NCBI GenBank assembly: GCA_000751835.1
Contig: CCMQ01000003.1
Coordinates: 186,001-250,000 of the forward strand
Direction: 5' to 3'
Origin: Necropsobacter rosorum
Lineage (GTDB): Bacteria > Pseudomonadota > Gammaproteobacteria > Enterobacterales > Pasteurellaceae
Length of the DNA: 64,000 nt
The notes under the pieces are model-generated. The model was not told the origin of the DNA, ran no database searches, and was given only the letters and a program-made list of their open reading frames with translations. How positions within the stretch are numbered: the stretch's first letter is position 1; every line of letters starts with the position of its first letter. The position numbers and the translations under genes were made by a program. Of this stretch, positions 36,831 through 47,143 are shown one piece after another.

Positions 36831-39086
36831 ATGCCACAAATTAATTATGAAGGCGTCGAGCAAATGCCGATTCGCCGTTTTACCGAAAGCGCTTATCTCA
36901 ATTATTCCATGTATGTGATTATGGATCGTGCGCTGCCGTTTATCGGCGACGGACTGAAACCCGTACAACGCCGCATCATTTATGCCATGTCCGAACTCGG
37001 GCTGAACGCCACGGCGAAATACAAAAAATCGGCGCGTACCGTGGGGGATGTACTGGGTAAATTTCACCCGCACGGCGACAGCGCCTGCTATGAAGCCATG
37101 GTGTTAATGGCGCAGCCTTTTTCTTATCGCTATCCGCTGGTGGACGGGCAAGGCAACTGGGGCGCGCCGGACGATCCGAAATCCTTCGCCGCTATGCGTT
37201 ACACGGAATCCCGGCTGGCCGCCATTTCCGAGTTGCTGCTTGCCGAACTGGGACAAGGCACGGTTAATTATCAGCCTAATTTCGACGGCACGCTGGAAGA
37301 ACCGCAATATCTGCCGGCGCGTCTGCCGCATATTCTGTTAAACGGCACAACCGGCATCGCCGTCGGTATGGCGACCGATATTCCGCCGCACAATATTAAC
37401 GAAGTGGCGGATGCCGCCGTGATGCTGCTGGAAAACCCGCAGGCTGGGCTGGATCAACTCATGACGGTGCTGCACGGCCCTGATTATCCGACGGAGGCGG
37501 AAATCATTTCGTCGAAAGAGGATATCCGCAAAATTTATCAGCAAGGGCGCGGTTCAATCAAAATGCGGGCGGTATGGAAAAAAGAAGACGGTGAAATTAT
37601 CGTCAGTGCGTTGCCGCATCAGGCTTCGCCGTCCAAAATCATCGCCCAGATTGCCGATCAAATGACGGCGAAAAAGCTGCCGATGGTGGATGATATCCGC
37701 GATGAGGCGGATCACGAAAATCCGGTACGCATTGTAATTGTGCCACGTTCCAACCGGGTGGACACCGAAGCGCTGATGGCGCACTTATTCGCCACGACGG
37801 ATCTGGAAAAAAGCTATCGTGTCAATATGAACATGATCGGGCTGGACAACAAACCGGCAGTGAAAAACCTGTCGCAGATTCTGACCGAGTGGCTGACGTT
37901 TCGCCGAACCACCGTCACTCGCCGCCTGCAGCACCGCTTGGATAAAGTGATGGCGCGGCTGCATATTCTACAGGGCTTAATGATCGCCTTTCTCAATATT
38001 GATGAAGTAATCGCCATTATCCGCAGCGAGGACAAACCGAAACCGGTGCTGATGCAGCGCTTTAATCTGAGCGATGAACAGGCGGAAGCGATTTTAAATC
38101 TGCGTCTGCGCCAGCTGGCAAAACTGGAAGAACACGCCCTACAGGCAGAACAGGACAAACTGGAACAGGAGCGGCAAAACCTGCAGGCTATTCTGGGTTC
38201 CGAGCGCCGCCTTAATACCTTAATTAAAAAAGAAATTCAGCAGGATGCGCAAACCTTTGCCAGCCCACGCATGTCGCCGCTGGTAGAACGCGCCGAGGCG
38301 AAAGCCATCGCCGAAAATGAGATGTTGCCGGCAGAACCGGTCACCGTGATCTTGTCGCAAATGGGCTGGGTGCGCTGTGCCAAGGGGCATGATATTGACG
38401 TACAGGGGCTGAACTATAAAGCCGGTGACGGCTATCTGGCACATGCTTACGGTAAAAGCAATCAGCCGGCGGTATTTATCGACAGCAGCGGGCGCAGCTA
38501 CGCGCTGGATCCGCTGTCATTACCTTCCGCCCGTTCGCAGGGCGAACCGCTGACCGGAAAACTGTCGCTGCCGGCCGGCGCCACGGTGGAACAGGTGCTG
38601 ATGCAAAACGAGCCGCAGCAATTGTTGTTGGCCTCCGACGCCGGTTACGGCTTTTTGTGTAAGTTTGAGGATTTAATCGCACGCAACAAAGCGGGCAAAG
38701 CGTTAATTTCCCTGCCGGAAAACGCCAAGGTGTTGCCGCCGTTAACGCTGACCGATCCGACCGCACTTGTGGTGGCGCTGACCTCCGCGGGGCGTATGCT
38801 GATTTTCCCGGTTGCCGATCTGCCGGCATTATCAAAAGGAAAGGGCAATAAAATCATCACCATTCCGGCGGCAAACGCCAAAAACCGTTCGGAACTGTTG
38901 GTGCGTTTATTGCTGATCAGTGAAAACGCCAGTCTGGTATTCCATGCCGGCAAGCGCAAAATTACCCTCAAACCGGCGGACTGGCAAAAATTCCGTGCCG
39001 AACGCGGCCGCAAAGGTTCCGCATTACCGCGCGGTCTGCACAGCGATGCCAACATTGAGGTGATTGAACCGGCACAAAGCGCGTAA
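36831..39086 (+). CDS. parC: Topoisomerase IV subunit A
   Basis: These 751 residues (E. coli ParC 752) form the DNA-cutting subunit of topoisomerase IV. The active-site Tyr is residue 124 ([10 protein letters not shown]). The quinolone-resistance region [12 protein letters not shown] keeps Ser84 and Glu88, so it is wild-type there. A C-terminal beta-pinwheel follows ([11 protein letters not shown] and similar blades). It lies after nirK and is separated from parE by 1.17 kb, whereas the two genes are often closer. A hairpin follows the stop. Confidence 0.97.
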   Translation: MPQINYEGVEQMPIRRFTESAYLNYSMYVIMDRALPFIGDGLKPVQRRIIYAMSELGLNATAKYKKSARTVGDVLGKFHPHGDSACYEAMVLMAQPFSYRYPLVDGQGNWGAPDDPKSFAAMRYTESRLAAISELLLAELGQGTVNYQPNFDGTLEEPQYLPARLPHILLNGTTGIAVGMATDIPPHNINEVADAAVMLLENPQAGLDQLMTVLHGPDYPTEAEIISSKEDIRKIYQQGRGSIKMRAVWKKEDGEIIVSALPHQASPSKIIAQIADQMTAKKLPMVDDIRDEADHENPVRIVIVPRSNRVDTEALMAHLFATTDLEKSYRVNMNMIGLDNKPAVKNLSQILTEWLTFRRTTVTRRLQHRLDKVMARLHILQGLMIAFLNIDEVIAIIRSEDKPKPVLMQRFNLSDEQAEAILNLRLRQLAKLEEHALQAEQDKLEQERQNLQAILGSERRLNTLIKKEIQQDAQTFASPRMSPLVERAEAKAIAENEMLPAEPVTVILSQMGWVRCAKGHDIDVQGLNYKAGDGYLAHAYGKSNQPAVFIDSSGRSYALDPLSLPSARSQGEPLTGKLSLPAGATVEQVLMQNEPQQLLLASDAGYGFLCKFEDLIARNKAGKALISLPENAKVLPPLTLTDPTALVVALTSAGRMLIFPVADLPALSKGKGNKIITIPAANAKNRSELLVRLLLISENASLVFHAGKRKITLKPADWQKFRAERGRKGSALPRGLHSDANIEVIEPAQSA

Positions 39087-39089
39087 CAC

Positions 39090-39120
39090 AAAGGCGGACT
39101 GAATATCCGCCTTTATTTTT
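39090..39120 (+). terminator. parC terminator
   Basis: The stem AAAGGCGGA/TCCGCCTTT with a 7-base loop is followed by ATTTTT, directly after the parC stop. It may also serve the convergent Sel1-repeat gene. Confidence 0.85.
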
Positions 39121-39130
39121 GCCCTGTGTT

Positions 39131-39847
39131 TTATTTGTCGTCCGTGTTGGTTTGATTCACCGCATGTGGTTTTAACGCATTCAGGCGCTTTTGTGCCTGC
39201 TCTGCAAACTGATCCTGATGTTTCAGGGTTTCCCGATACCAGTAAATGGCTTTCTGCTCATTCTTTTTAATCCCTTTGCCCTCTTCATACATCGTGGCAA
39301 GGCGGAATTTGGATTCGTTATGATCGGTATTGGCGGCTCTTTCAAACCAGATAAACGCATTTTTGAAATCCTGCAAATCACGGTAATACAATACGCCCAG
39401 AATAAACATGGCGGTTTGATTGCCGGCCTGTGCCGTTTTCTTTAACAGTTTGATGCCGTGCGGAATATTTTTCTGCGTACCAAGGCCGTCCAGATACAAA
39501 AACGCCAGATAATTAATGCCTTTAATATTGCCCTGCTCCGCCGCTTCGCTGAACCACCAGTAGGCTTTGTCCGCATCCTGCGCGACACCTTTTCCCTGCA
39601 CATACAAAATGCCCAGATTGGCCTGCGCATTGGCATCGCCCTTTTCGGCAAGCGGATAAATCAGCTCAAACACTTTCGGCCAATCCCCGCAGTTCGCCGC
39701 CAGCTGCGCCAGACTGCGTCGCTGCTGATCGGTAAATTCTTCCCCTTGCGTTATCTCCGTCGTCGCCTCATGCAGCGCAATCGATTGCCCGTGCGTATAA
39801 ACACTCAGGGCGGCTAACGGTAATAACAACCATTTATATAAATTCAT
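39131..39847 (-). CDS. Exported Sel1-repeat protein
   Basis: This 238-residue protein has a signal peptide (MNLYKWLLLPLAALSVYTHG). About four Sel1-type repeats follow (GDANAQANLGILYVQGKGV, then GNIKGINYLAFLYLDGLGT, GNQTAMFILGVLYY and ESKFRLATMYEEGKGI), each ending in a helix with W/Y residues. Such solenoids bind proteins in the periplasm, but no partner is apparent. It lies 9 bp after the YwiC-like gene and is probably cotranscribed with it. Confidence 0.85.
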   Translation of the reverse strand: MNLYKWLLLPLAALSVYTHGQSIALHEATTEITQGEEFTDQQRRSLAQLAANCGDWPKVFELIYPLAEKGDANAQANLGILYVQGKGVAQDADKAYWWFSEAAEQGNIKGINYLAFLYLDGLGTQKNIPHGIKLLKKTAQAGNQTAMFILGVLYYRDLQDFKNAFIWFERAANTDHNESKFRLATMYEEGKGIKKNEQKAIYWYRETLKHQDQFAEQAQKRLNALKPHAVNQTNTDDK

Positions 39848-39856
39848 AATCTCTCT

Positions 39857-40570
39857 TTAAGCTGCAATCAGCAGCATGATCAAAAACCATAACGACACGG
39901 CCATTTCAATAAATCCGACCTGCTTAACCGACAGCTTGACTTTCGGCAGCACAAGGGCGCGAAGCAACGGCGGCACAAAAGCCAGCGCCAAATAATATTG
40001 CTCCATCAGGATAAATCCCACTACGCACAGCCCATGAAACAGTATCGAGGCTTGCAGATAGCGCGGATTTTTACGTTCCCGCATGACCGATTTCACATAT
40101 AAGGTGGTACCGACAAAAAACAGACTCGGATACAGCGCCACCAGCCAGATAGTCTGATCAAAAGTGCGGTCGGGAAAATAGTAGGCGCCCATGCCGGCGA
40201 GGGCAAAAATGATAATGCCCGCAATGTCATTAAGCAGCGCCCGTTCATTTTTTTGTCTGACATAATAAATATTGACCAATACAAAAGGCAACATCGCCGC
40301 CAGAAAATAAATAATCCGCCAGTTATAATACAACGCCGGAAGCGCCAAAATCAGGGCGGCGCCCGCATAAATTCCGCTCCATTTCGCATATAACGGCAGA
40401 TTGCGCCCTTTAAATAAATTCAGGAACGGATAGGTCATCAGATATAACACGAACCAGCCCGCCAGCAGAAAAAGATGCGGCCAAATCGGATGCGATAAAA
40501 ACATGCCGTATAAAAACGGCAGCAACGCCATCACAATGGCGCCATGCTGGTTGGAAATCAGTAATTTCAT
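39857..40570 (-). CDS. YwiC-like integral membrane protein
   Basis: This 237-residue protein has about eight hydrophobic segments. The N-terminal NQHGAIVMALLPFLYG and LMTYPFL are typical of the YwiC-like family. Function is unknown. In Bacillus subtilis ywiC lies in the narK-fnr-narGHJI region, which hints at a link to nitrate or anaerobic respiration; nirK is 3 kb away here. The downstream Sel1 gene follows within 9 bp. An uptake signal lies inside at about 40161-40169. Confidence 0.75.
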   Translation of the reverse strand: MKLLISNQHGAIVMALLPFLYGMFLSHPIWPHLFLLAGWFVLYLMTYPFLNLFKGRNLPLYAKWSGIYAGAALILALPALYYNWRIIYFLAAMLPFVLVNIYYVRQKNERALLNDIAGIIIFALAGMGAYYFPDRTFDQTIWLVALYPSLFFVGTTLYVKSVMRERKNPRYLQASILFHGLCVVGFILMEQYYLALAFVPPLLRALVLPKVKLSVKQVGFIEMAVSLWFLIMLLIAA

Positions 40571-40675
40571 CTTGTATAAGTGCGGTTAAAAATAAAAGAA
40601 TTTTAGTCGTTTTTGCCGAAAACGGCTATAATCTTTCCGTGTTAATTTCCCCTTTTATTATTAAGAGAAATAAAA

Positions 40676-41026
40676 ATGTCAAAAGTTCAACGTTTTTATG
40701 CCAATCGGCGTTTATCGGAAATCAGCGTGTATCAGGGCGTCGCTTATCTGGCCGGGCAAGTGCCGGAAAATACGGCGGCGGATGCCTATGAGCAGACTCA
40801 GGAAGTGCTGGCGCTGATTGATAACTTATTGGCCGACCTCGGTTCGGATAAAAGCCGAATCCTGAACGCGCAGATTTTTCTGGCGGATATGGCGGATTAT
40901 GCGCAAATGAACCGCGCCTGGGATGAATGGGTGGATGCGGAAAATCCGCCGAGCCGCGCCACGGTTGAAGCCCACCTTGCCGATCCGTGCTGGAAAGTGG
41001 AAATCGTTATTCACGCGGCGGTTTAA
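40676..41026 (+). CDS. RidA/YjgF-family protein (YoaB-like)
   Basis: This 116-residue protein starts VQRFYANRRLSEISVYQG and has AGQVPENTAADAYEQTQEVL and an ending PPSRATVEAHLADPCWKVEIVIHAAV. This is the YoaB branch of the Rid family. The catalytic arginine of RidA imine deaminases appears to be replaced here (W-K-V-E), so deaminase activity is doubtful. Its last 20 bp overlap the convergent YafD-like gene. Confidence 0.85.
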   Translation: MSKVQRFYANRRLSEISVYQGVAYLAGQVPENTAADAYEQTQEVLALIDNLLADLGSDKSRILNAQIFLADMADYAQMNRAWDEWVDAENPPSRATVEAHLADPCWKVEIVIHAAV

Positions 41027-41888
41027 TCAGTTCCAGCTCCAGCAGCAGCGGGTTATGATCGGAACTGCCGGTTTGCAGCGTAGTCGCGCGCAGGGTTTTA
41101 AATCCGCGCACAAACACCCAATCCAGCGGATAACCGAAAAAGTGCAGCCGGTGATCGGGGCTAAACTGAACTTCCTGTAACCGGTATTGCGCGGTCAGCT
41201 GCCGAATCAGCGCCAGCCGCCGGCCGTTCCACGAATTAAAATCGCCGGCTAAAATAATCGGCCCTTGGTGCCGTGCGATTAACGCCATCATCGCGCGCAG
41301 CTGGCGGTAATAATAAGTGGGATTGAGTTCAAAATTAACCAAATGCAGATTCACGGTTAATAAACGCCGCCCGTCCGCCAACGGGAACAACATGGCGTTG
41401 CCGACTTTCGGAATCCGAATCCATGGCTCGACGGACGAACCGGCACAATAGGTTTGCGGCGTAAAGCGGCTGAGGGAACTTACGCCCGACTGCCGTCCCA
41501 GATAAGCGAAAGCGCTGACATAAAGTGCGGTGGAAAATTGATGCGAAAATAAATCGGCGATATGCTGCCGATCAGTCACTTCCTGTAATAAAACAAAATC
41601 TTTGTCCTGTGCAAACTGCTGTACGGCGGCCTGCCAGCCGTGATCCTGCCCTTTATGAATATTCCACACCAGCAGCCCGAATTTATCCTGCCGAATCGGC
41701 GTCACCGCCCGATTTGTCGCGGCACACTGAATATCCGGCGACAGCGATTCGGGCTGATAATCCGAAGCGCCGGCGGCAGAAAACACCACATTGGCGCTCG
41801 GATAAATCTCAACGCTGTAAAACCAATAGGCGACCGCGCCGGATAACAGCAGCAACAGGGTAACAAAAAGGGTTTTTACTCTACTCAT
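41007..41888 (-). CDS. YafD-like endonuclease/exonuclease/phosphatase family protein
   Basis: These 293 residues have an N-terminal membrane anchor (about 5-25, then YSVEIYPSANVV), followed by the EEP fold. Recognisable elements are LVWNIHKGQ, FVLLQEVTD (metal-binding Glu), VNLHLVNF, ILAGDFNSWNGRR and the terminal GSSDHNPLLLELEL. It is close to E. coli YafD (UPF0294), whose substrate is not known. The C-terminal end overlaps the RidA-like gene by 20 bp on the other strand. Confidence 0.88.
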   Translation of the reverse strand: MSRVKTLFVTLLLLLSGAVAYWFYSVEIYPSANVVFSAAGASDYQPESLSPDIQCAATNRAVTPIRQDKFGLLVWNIHKGQDHGWQAAVQQFAQDKDFVLLQEVTDRQHIADLFSHQFSTALYVSAFAYLGRQSGVSSLSRFTPQTYCAGSSVEPWIRIPKVGNAMLFPLADGRRLLTVNLHLVNFELNPTYYYRQLRAMMALIARHQGPIILAGDFNSWNGRRLALIRQLTAQYRLQEVQFSPDHRLHFFGYPLDWVFVRGFKTLRATTLQTGSSDHNPLLLELELIKPPRE

Positions 41889-42028
41889 TTCAATGTATTT
41901 TCAGAAAATATTCTTTCTAAATGATAGCAGTTTCCTTATACTACGCCAATTAATCGCTTGCTGTATTTTTTGCTCACCTCTTTCATCAGGCTTATTTGAC
42001 TCGGTTTATTTTTTATTAAGGCTTATCT

Positions 42029-43357
42029 ATGAGTATCTACACTTACATTTGCTTTCTTTCGGCAATTTCCATTCTTATCGGTTTTATCACCCAGAAAATC
42101 AACGATCAAATTCAATACACCATCGCCGTTACCGCCTCGGCAATGGTCGGCTCTTTAATTCTGCTGCTGATGGGCTATTTAAACTGGTTTAATCTGGACG
42201 ATATCGCCAGAACCGTAATGGAGCGGATTAATTTTAAAAGTTTTCTGTTAGACGGGATCTTAGGCTTCCTGCTGTTTGCCGGCGCACTGGGGATTAAACT
42301 GCCGGTGATGAAAAGCCAGAAATGGGAAATCACCATTCTCGCCTTATTTTCCACCTTGGCCTCCACTTTTTTCGTCGGCTTTATGTTGTACGGAATTACC
42401 GGATTGATCGGCTGGCATATCGAATTTATCTATTGTCTGCTGTTCGGCGCCTTAATTTCCCCGACCGACCCGATTGCTGTGCTGGCGATCATCAAAAACC
42501 TGAAAGCGCCGAAAAAACTGTCCATGAAAGTGGAAGGCGAATCCCTGTTTAACGACGGTGTGGGGCTGGTGATTTTCACGACCGTGTTTGCCGTTGCCTT
42601 CGGCGGCCGCGAACCGACGCTGGAAGGCATCAGCGAATTATTCCTGCTGGAAGCGGTCGGCGGTATTCTGTTCGGGCTGGCATTGGGGCTGTTGGCGCAT
42701 TTTCTGATTTCCGCCACCGACGACGGCAGTCTGGAAATTCTGCTGACGCTCACCATTCCGACGGCCGGTTTTATGCTGGCGAATCTATTGCAGGTTTCCG
42801 GCGCGCTGGCGATGGTGGTGGCTGGCATTATGATCGGAAACTGGACAAGACACACCGGCTTTTCCACCCAAAGCCAGCATTATCTCGATCACTTCTGGGA
42901 GATGATCGACCATTTTCTCAATTCCTTGCTGTTCCTGCTGATCGGCTCCGCCATGCTGCTGGTCAGCTTCACATCGCAGGGCATTATACTCAGCCTGATC
43001 GCCATTCCGGTATGCCTGTTGTGCCGCTATCTCAGCGTGTGGATACCGTTTAAACTGCTGAGCCTGAGAACCACTTATAACCCCTACACGCTGCGTATTC
43101 TGACCTGGGGCGGGCTGCGCGGCGGGCTGTCGCTGGCAATGGCATTGTCCATTCCCGCCGGAAGTTTGTTTATGCCGGAAATCGGCATGAATGTGCGCGA
43201 TCTGCTGCTGGTGATGACTTATGCGGTGGTGATGTTTTCCATTTTAGTACAGGGCACCACAATTGAAACCATGGTGAAAAAATCCAAGGAAGTCACGCTG
43301 CAACAAAGAGGATATGTGGATCTACACCATAAAACCCCGCCATCGCAGTCAAATTAA
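42029..43357 (+). CDS. Na+/H+ antiporter, CPA1/NhaP type
   Basis: This 442-residue protein has about 12 membrane segments. The family ion-binding motif is LISPTDPIAVLAI (about 146-158), and the second motif is GESLFNDGVGLVIF (about 172-185). A later TWGGLRGGLSLAMAL segment is also conserved. Such proteins exchange Na+ (or K+) for H+ to control internal pH and sodium. It stands alone: the gene before runs the other way and a hairpin follows. Confidence 0.92.
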   Translation: MSIYTYICFLSAISILIGFITQKINDQIQYTIAVTASAMVGSLILLLMGYLNWFNLDDIARTVMERINFKSFLLDGILGFLLFAGALGIKLPVMKSQKWEITILALFSTLASTFFVGFMLYGITGLIGWHIEFIYCLLFGALISPTDPIAVLAIIKNLKAPKKLSMKVEGESLFNDGVGLVIFTTVFAVAFGGREPTLEGISELFLLEAVGGILFGLALGLLAHFLISATDDGSLEILLTLTIPTAGFMLANLLQVSGALAMVVAGIMIGNWTRHTGFSTQSQHYLDHFWEMIDHFLNSLLFLLIGSAMLLVSFTSQGIILSLIAIPVCLLCRYLSVWIPFKLLSLRTTYNPYTLRILTWGGLRGGLSLAMALSIPAGSLFMPEIGMNVRDLLLVMTYAVVMFSILVQGTTIETMVKKSKEVTLQQRGYVDLHHKTPPSQSN

Positions 43358-43363
43358 GGATAA

Positions 43364-43396
43364 AAAAATCACCTACCGTTTCCGGCAGGTGATTTT
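43364..43396 (+). terminator. Terminator after the antiporter gene
   Basis: The stem AAAAATCACCTACCG pairs with CGGCAGGTGATTTTT (one mismatch) around TTTC, right after the stop. A and T runs on both sides would let it also serve the dnaX unit from the other direction. Confidence 0.8.
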
Positions 43397-43498
43397 TATC
43401 TCGTTGTTTTAGCTATGATTGCTCTTCGGCGGCGACCGTCAGTAAATTTCACCTCAAATTTTACCGCACTTTTTGCCCGTTGAAATCCGCTTCGTCAG

Positions 43499-45526
43499 TT
43501 ATACCGGGCGGATGCTGCCGAGTTCCAGCTGCGCATCGAATTCCTGCTGTAATAAACGAAGTTTCGGATCCTGCTGTAAATCCTGCTTAGCCTGTTCACT
43601 GAACGCATGATAGATTTTATTGCGGTGATCCAGCGGCGTTAACCGGGTCGAATCGTTGTTTTCTTCAATCGTCAAGGCAATCTCGCTGCCGTAAAACTCA
43701 CTTAATGCCTTGCCCAGCATTTGCCGGGTTTTGTCCTTATTTAAATGAAAATGTGCGGAAGATAAGCCTAACCGGAGCTGGGTTTCCGACTGCTGCACAA
43801 TAAAACAGTTCATCGCCATTTCTTTCACCAGACCGCTTACGCCGATTTTTTCCACCGTATCCGTCCAGCTGTCCTGCTGGCGGGCGGCACAGACAATCCG
43901 CTGCTGCAATTCCGGCGTGCTGTGCTGCAGGATCGCGCGTTTGATTTCCGAAGGACGTACCGATTGCTGCTCTTTCGCCATTTCCGGATTAATCCACTCC
44001 CAGCGGTAATTTTCAGCCGTTTGCGTCTCTTCACTGTCTTCGTTTTCATTTTCGACGCTATTTTCCACCGCACTTTTTTCTGCCGGCGTATTGTTCGGCG
44101 CCGGCGGTTGCACGGAGGAAACGGACGGATTAGAAGAATGTATTTCAGCCTGTTGTTTCGCCGGCCGACCGACCAGCGGCAAAGTATTAACCGCTGCCGA
44201 CGGTTCTGCGTTCGTCAGATTATGCTTTTTTTTTTCGTCCGCCGTTGTCGGTTCCGCGGCGGCAACCGGTTTGGATAATTGTTCCAGCGCTTGCAGAGCC
44301 GCCGAACTCGAATCGCTCAGTTCGGTGCGCCGTGGCGCGGTTTGCGCTTGATATTTGGCTTTTATATTTTGCGACAGCACCGGCATTTCCACCAACGGCG
44401 GTGCGGTTGAGGCTTCCGCCGACGTAGCGGCGGACGGCGCGACGTTGAATAATTTCGGGTGAAACGCCAGCGCGCGCATCAGAATCATCTCCGCACCGGC
44501 ACGCCGATTAGGCGCGAACGCCAGCTCTTTACGGCCGGAGACAATAACCTGATAGAAAAACTGTACATCTTCCGGGGCAATGTGTTTGGCCAGAAAACCG
44601 ATTGGACTTTCATCGCTGATTTGTCCCTGCGGCAATAACTGCTGCATGGCAATATGATGCAACAGTTCGGCCACCGCGTTGAGTAATTCGTCCCAATCGC
44701 CGCCTTTCTCCGCCACCGATCGAATGCCTTTCATCAGCGCTTCCGCATTGCCCTGCTGCAAGGCGTATAAAATCTCTATCGGCTGCTCATCGCTGAGCAA
44801 ACCCAGCATATTGCTGACCACCTCAAGGCTGATATTGCCGTTACTCATGGCGATCGCCTGATCCGTCAGGCTCAGACTGTCACGAATACTGCCCTGTGCG
44901 GCTTTCGCCAGTTTATCCAGCGCCAGCGCCTCAAACGGAATATGCTCCGCGTTCAGAATATGCGCCAGATGCTGTGCGATTTGCGTCTGTTCCAGCGCTT
45001 TCAGATGAAACTGAATACAGCGGGATAAAATGGTAACCGGTAGCTTTTGCGGATCGGTAGTGGCAAGCAGAAATTTGACATACTCCGGCGGCTCTTCCAG
45101 CGTTTTCAGCAACGCGTTGAAAGAATGACGGGACAGCATATGCACTTCATCGATCAGGTAAACCTTATAACGCCCCTGCACCGGCTTATACTGCACGTTA
45201 TCCAGCAATTCGCGGGTATCTTCCACTTTGGTGCGCGAGGCGGCGTCAATTTCGATCAGATCGATAAAACGCCCCTCTTCGATCGCCTGACAATGTTCGC
45301 ATACGCCGCAAGGTTCGGCCGTTACGCCGTGAACGCAATTCAATCCCTTGGCGAACAAACGCGCAATGGAGGTTTTGCCCACTCCGCGGGTACCGGAAAA
45401 CAAATAGGCGTGATGCAGGCGGTTATCTTTCAGACCATTGGACAGCGCGGTCAGAATATGCTCCTGCCCTACTACGTCGGCGAAGTTTTTCGGCCGCCAT
45501 TTTCTTGCCAATACCTGATAACTCAT
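43499..45526 (-). CDS. dnaX: DNA polymerase III tau subunit (gamma by frameshift)
   Basis: This 675-residue clamp loader/organiser (E. coli tau 643) has Walker A GTRGVGKTS at about 45-53, a zinc site (CGVCEHCQ), the sensor region VHMLSRHSFNALLKTLEEPP, and a long C-terminal domain that binds the alpha subunit and DnaB. A run of ten A residues (44226-44235) lies in codons 431-434. A -1 shift there leads to GCA then a TAA stop, giving a product of about 435 residues, the size of E. coli gamma (431). An uptake signal at 44067-44075 encodes KSAVEN in the linker. It lies 19 bp after apt. Confidence 0.97.
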   Translation of the reverse strand: MSYQVLARKWRPKNFADVVGQEHILTALSNGLKDNRLHHAYLFSGTRGVGKTSIARLFAKGLNCVHGVTAEPCGVCEHCQAIEEGRFIDLIEIDAASRTKVEDTRELLDNVQYKPVQGRYKVYLIDEVHMLSRHSFNALLKTLEEPPEYVKFLLATTDPQKLPVTILSRCIQFHLKALEQTQIAQHLAHILNAEHIPFEALALDKLAKAAQGSIRDSLSLTDQAIAMSNGNISLEVVSNMLGLLSDEQPIEILYALQQGNAEALMKGIRSVAEKGGDWDELLNAVAELLHHIAMQQLLPQGQISDESPIGFLAKHIAPEDVQFFYQVIVSGRKELAFAPNRRAGAEMILMRALAFHPKLFNVAPSAATSAEASTAPPLVEMPVLSQNIKAKYQAQTAPRRTELSDSSSAALQALEQLSKPVAAAEPTTADEKKKHNLTNAEPSAAVNTLPLVGRPAKQQAEIHSSNPSVSSVQPPAPNNTPAEKSAVENSVENENEDSEETQTAENYRWEWINPEMAKEQQSVRPSEIKRAILQHSTPELQQRIVCAARQQDSWTDTVEKIGVSGLVKEMAMNCFIVQQSETQLRLGLSSAHFHLNKDKTRQMLGKALSEFYGSEIALTIEENNDSTRLTPLDHRNKIYHAFSEQAKQDLQQDPKLRLLQQEFDAQLELGSIRPV
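44225..44235 (-). promoter_or_regulatory. dnaX -1 frameshift slippery run
   Basis: The zero frame reads GAA AAA AAA AAG CAT AAT. Slipping back one base gives AAA AAA AAA GCA TAA, so translation ends two codons later. The position in the gene and the immediate stop mirror the E. coli A AAA AAG site that makes gamma. A short AACCG/CGGTT hairpin follows after about 18 bases. Polymerase slippage on ten A residues is an alternative mechanism. Confidence 0.75.
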
Positions 45527-45545
45527 TGCCTGTCCTTCCTGTCAA

Positions 45546-46091
45546 TTAATGTCCCGGAAAATCCACCAGCGTAAACGGCTCGACGCCCAAAGCGTGCAAA
45601 CGTTCCTGCCCGCCGAGATCGCACAGATTGATCACAAAAGCGGCGTGTTTCACTTCACCGTGCAGGCGGCGCACCAGTTTTACAGTCGCCTCTACAGTAC
45701 CGCCGGTGGCCAGTAAATCATCAATAATCAACACATTATCGCCCGCTTCAATGGAGTCGGCATGAATTTCCAGCGTATCTTCGCCGTATTCCAGCTGGTA
45801 AGATTGCGCCAGGGTCGCACGCGGCAGCTTGCCCGGTTTACGCACTAACACGAACGGCACGTTCAGCGCCAGCGCAACCGGCGCGCCGAAAATAAACCCG
45901 CGGCTTTCCGTACCGATAACTTTAGTGATACCTTTATCCCGGTATTGTGCGACGATCAGATCAATTGAGGCTTTAAATGCGGCCGGAACAGCCGTTAATC
46001 CGGTAATGTCCCGGAAAATAATTCCCTGTTTCGGATAATCGGGAATGGATTTGATAGATGATTTAATCAGTTCTAATGGGTTGTTCATCAT
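45546..46091 (-). CDS. apt: Adenine phosphoribosyltransferase
   Basis: This 181-residue type I phosphoribosyltransferase converts adenine and PRPP to AMP. The start has the family pattern [18 protein letters not shown], and the PRPP loop is [13 protein letters not shown] (about 121-133). E. coli Apt has 183 residues. Start codons at 46091 and 46088 are adjacent and either may be used. apt-dnaX is the conserved order. Confidence 0.96.
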   Translation of the reverse strand: MMNNPLELIKSSIKSIPDYPKQGIIFRDITGLTAVPAAFKASIDLIVAQYRDKGITKVIGTESRGFIFGAPVALALNVPFVLVRKPGKLPRATLAQSYQLEYGEDTLEIHADSIEAGDNVLIIDDLLATGGTVEATVKLVRRLHGEVKHAAFVINLCDLGGQERLHALGVEPFTLVDFPGH

Positions 46092-46171
46092 ATTACCTAA
46101 AAGTGCGGTCGAAAATTTTCGACTTTTTGTATAAAAGAAACCGGCGCAAATAGTATCACAGATTATAGGAT

Positions 46172-47128
46172 TTAACGATAAATATCCTCGCCGTTTTTGC
46201 GCGTTTTCAGCAGGCGTAAAATCCAGACGTATTGCTCCGGTGTCGGGGTGACGAAACTTTCGATTTCGCGGTTCATCGCCCGCGCCGATTGTGCGGGATC
46301 ATCGCTTAAATTCATCATCGGATGAATTTCCATTTCATATTTGCCGCGCGCCGCGTTATAGCGCGGGAACATCGGAATCACCACAGCTTTAGCCAGTTTT
46401 GCCATTTTGTTCAGCCCCGGCAGGGTGGCTTTATAGGTGGCGAAAAAATCCACATATTCGCTCAGTTCGGCGCCGTAATCCTCATCGGGCAGATAATAGC
46501 CCATTTCGCCTTTTTTTACCGTATTCAAAAACGGTTTAATGCCGTTTTGGCGCGCGTGCATTTTACCGCCGAAACGCTGGCGGGTGATGGTCCACAGCCA
46601 ATCCACCAGCGGATTACGATGCGGATTATACATTGAGGTCATCGGCATACCGTGGGTATGCAGAATAATGCCGGAGGCGTCAATCGCCCAGCCGTGCGGC
46701 ACCAGCAAAATGATATTATGCCCCTCGGCTTTCGCCTGTCGAATATGTTCGATACCGATAAACTCGCTGCGCGCCTGCAGGTGTTTTTTCGAACGCACGG
46801 CAATTTCTCCGATGCCCAGCATCACTTGGGTTACCGTCACAAACATGGCGTCAATCACCTGTTCGCGCTTTTCCTCCGACCAGTGCGGAAAGCAATAACG
46901 CAGGTTGACCGCCGCGCGGTGACGCTGTTTTTTCGCCTTGCGGCCGACAATCACGCCTAATTTCGCCGCCAGCTTATCGCGCCAGCCATAAGGTAAAAAC
47001 GCCAGCAGCAGCAACACTAAAATGCCGAGCCAAATTCCCCAGTATTGCGGCAATAAATAAGACCACGACCAGTGCGGCTGATAGCCTGTGCGCGCGGTTA
47101 AGCGTAATGCTTCTTGTTGTTCAGCCAT
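46172..47128 (-). CDS. lpxM: Lipid A myristoyltransferase, LpxM/MsbB type
   Basis: This 318-residue inner-membrane late acyltransferase of lipid A synthesis has an N-terminal membrane helix (about 30-47). The H-x4-D motif is HGWAID (about 140-145), followed by [24 protein letters not shown] and the ending [14 protein letters not shown]. These match LpxM (second, myristoyl-type addition) better than LpxL. E. coli LpxM has 323 residues. The gene follows a TSUP permease by 15 bp. Confidence 0.9.
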   Translation of the reverse strand: MAEQQEALRLTARTGYQPHWSWSYLLPQYWGIWLGILVLLLLAFLPYGWRDKLAAKLGVIVGRKAKKQRHRAAVNLRYCFPHWSEEKREQVIDAMFVTVTQVMLGIGEIAVRSKKHLQARSEFIGIEHIRQAKAEGHNIILLVPHGWAIDASGIILHTHGMPMTSMYNPHRNPLVDWLWTITRQRFGGKMHARQNGIKPFLNTVKKGEMGYYLPDEDYGAELSEYVDFFATYKATLPGLNKMAKLAKAVVIPMFPRYNAARGKYEMEIHPMMNLSDDPAQSARAMNREIESFVTPTPEQYVWILRLLKTRKNGEDIYR

Positions 47129-47143
47129 GTTCTTTCACTCAAA

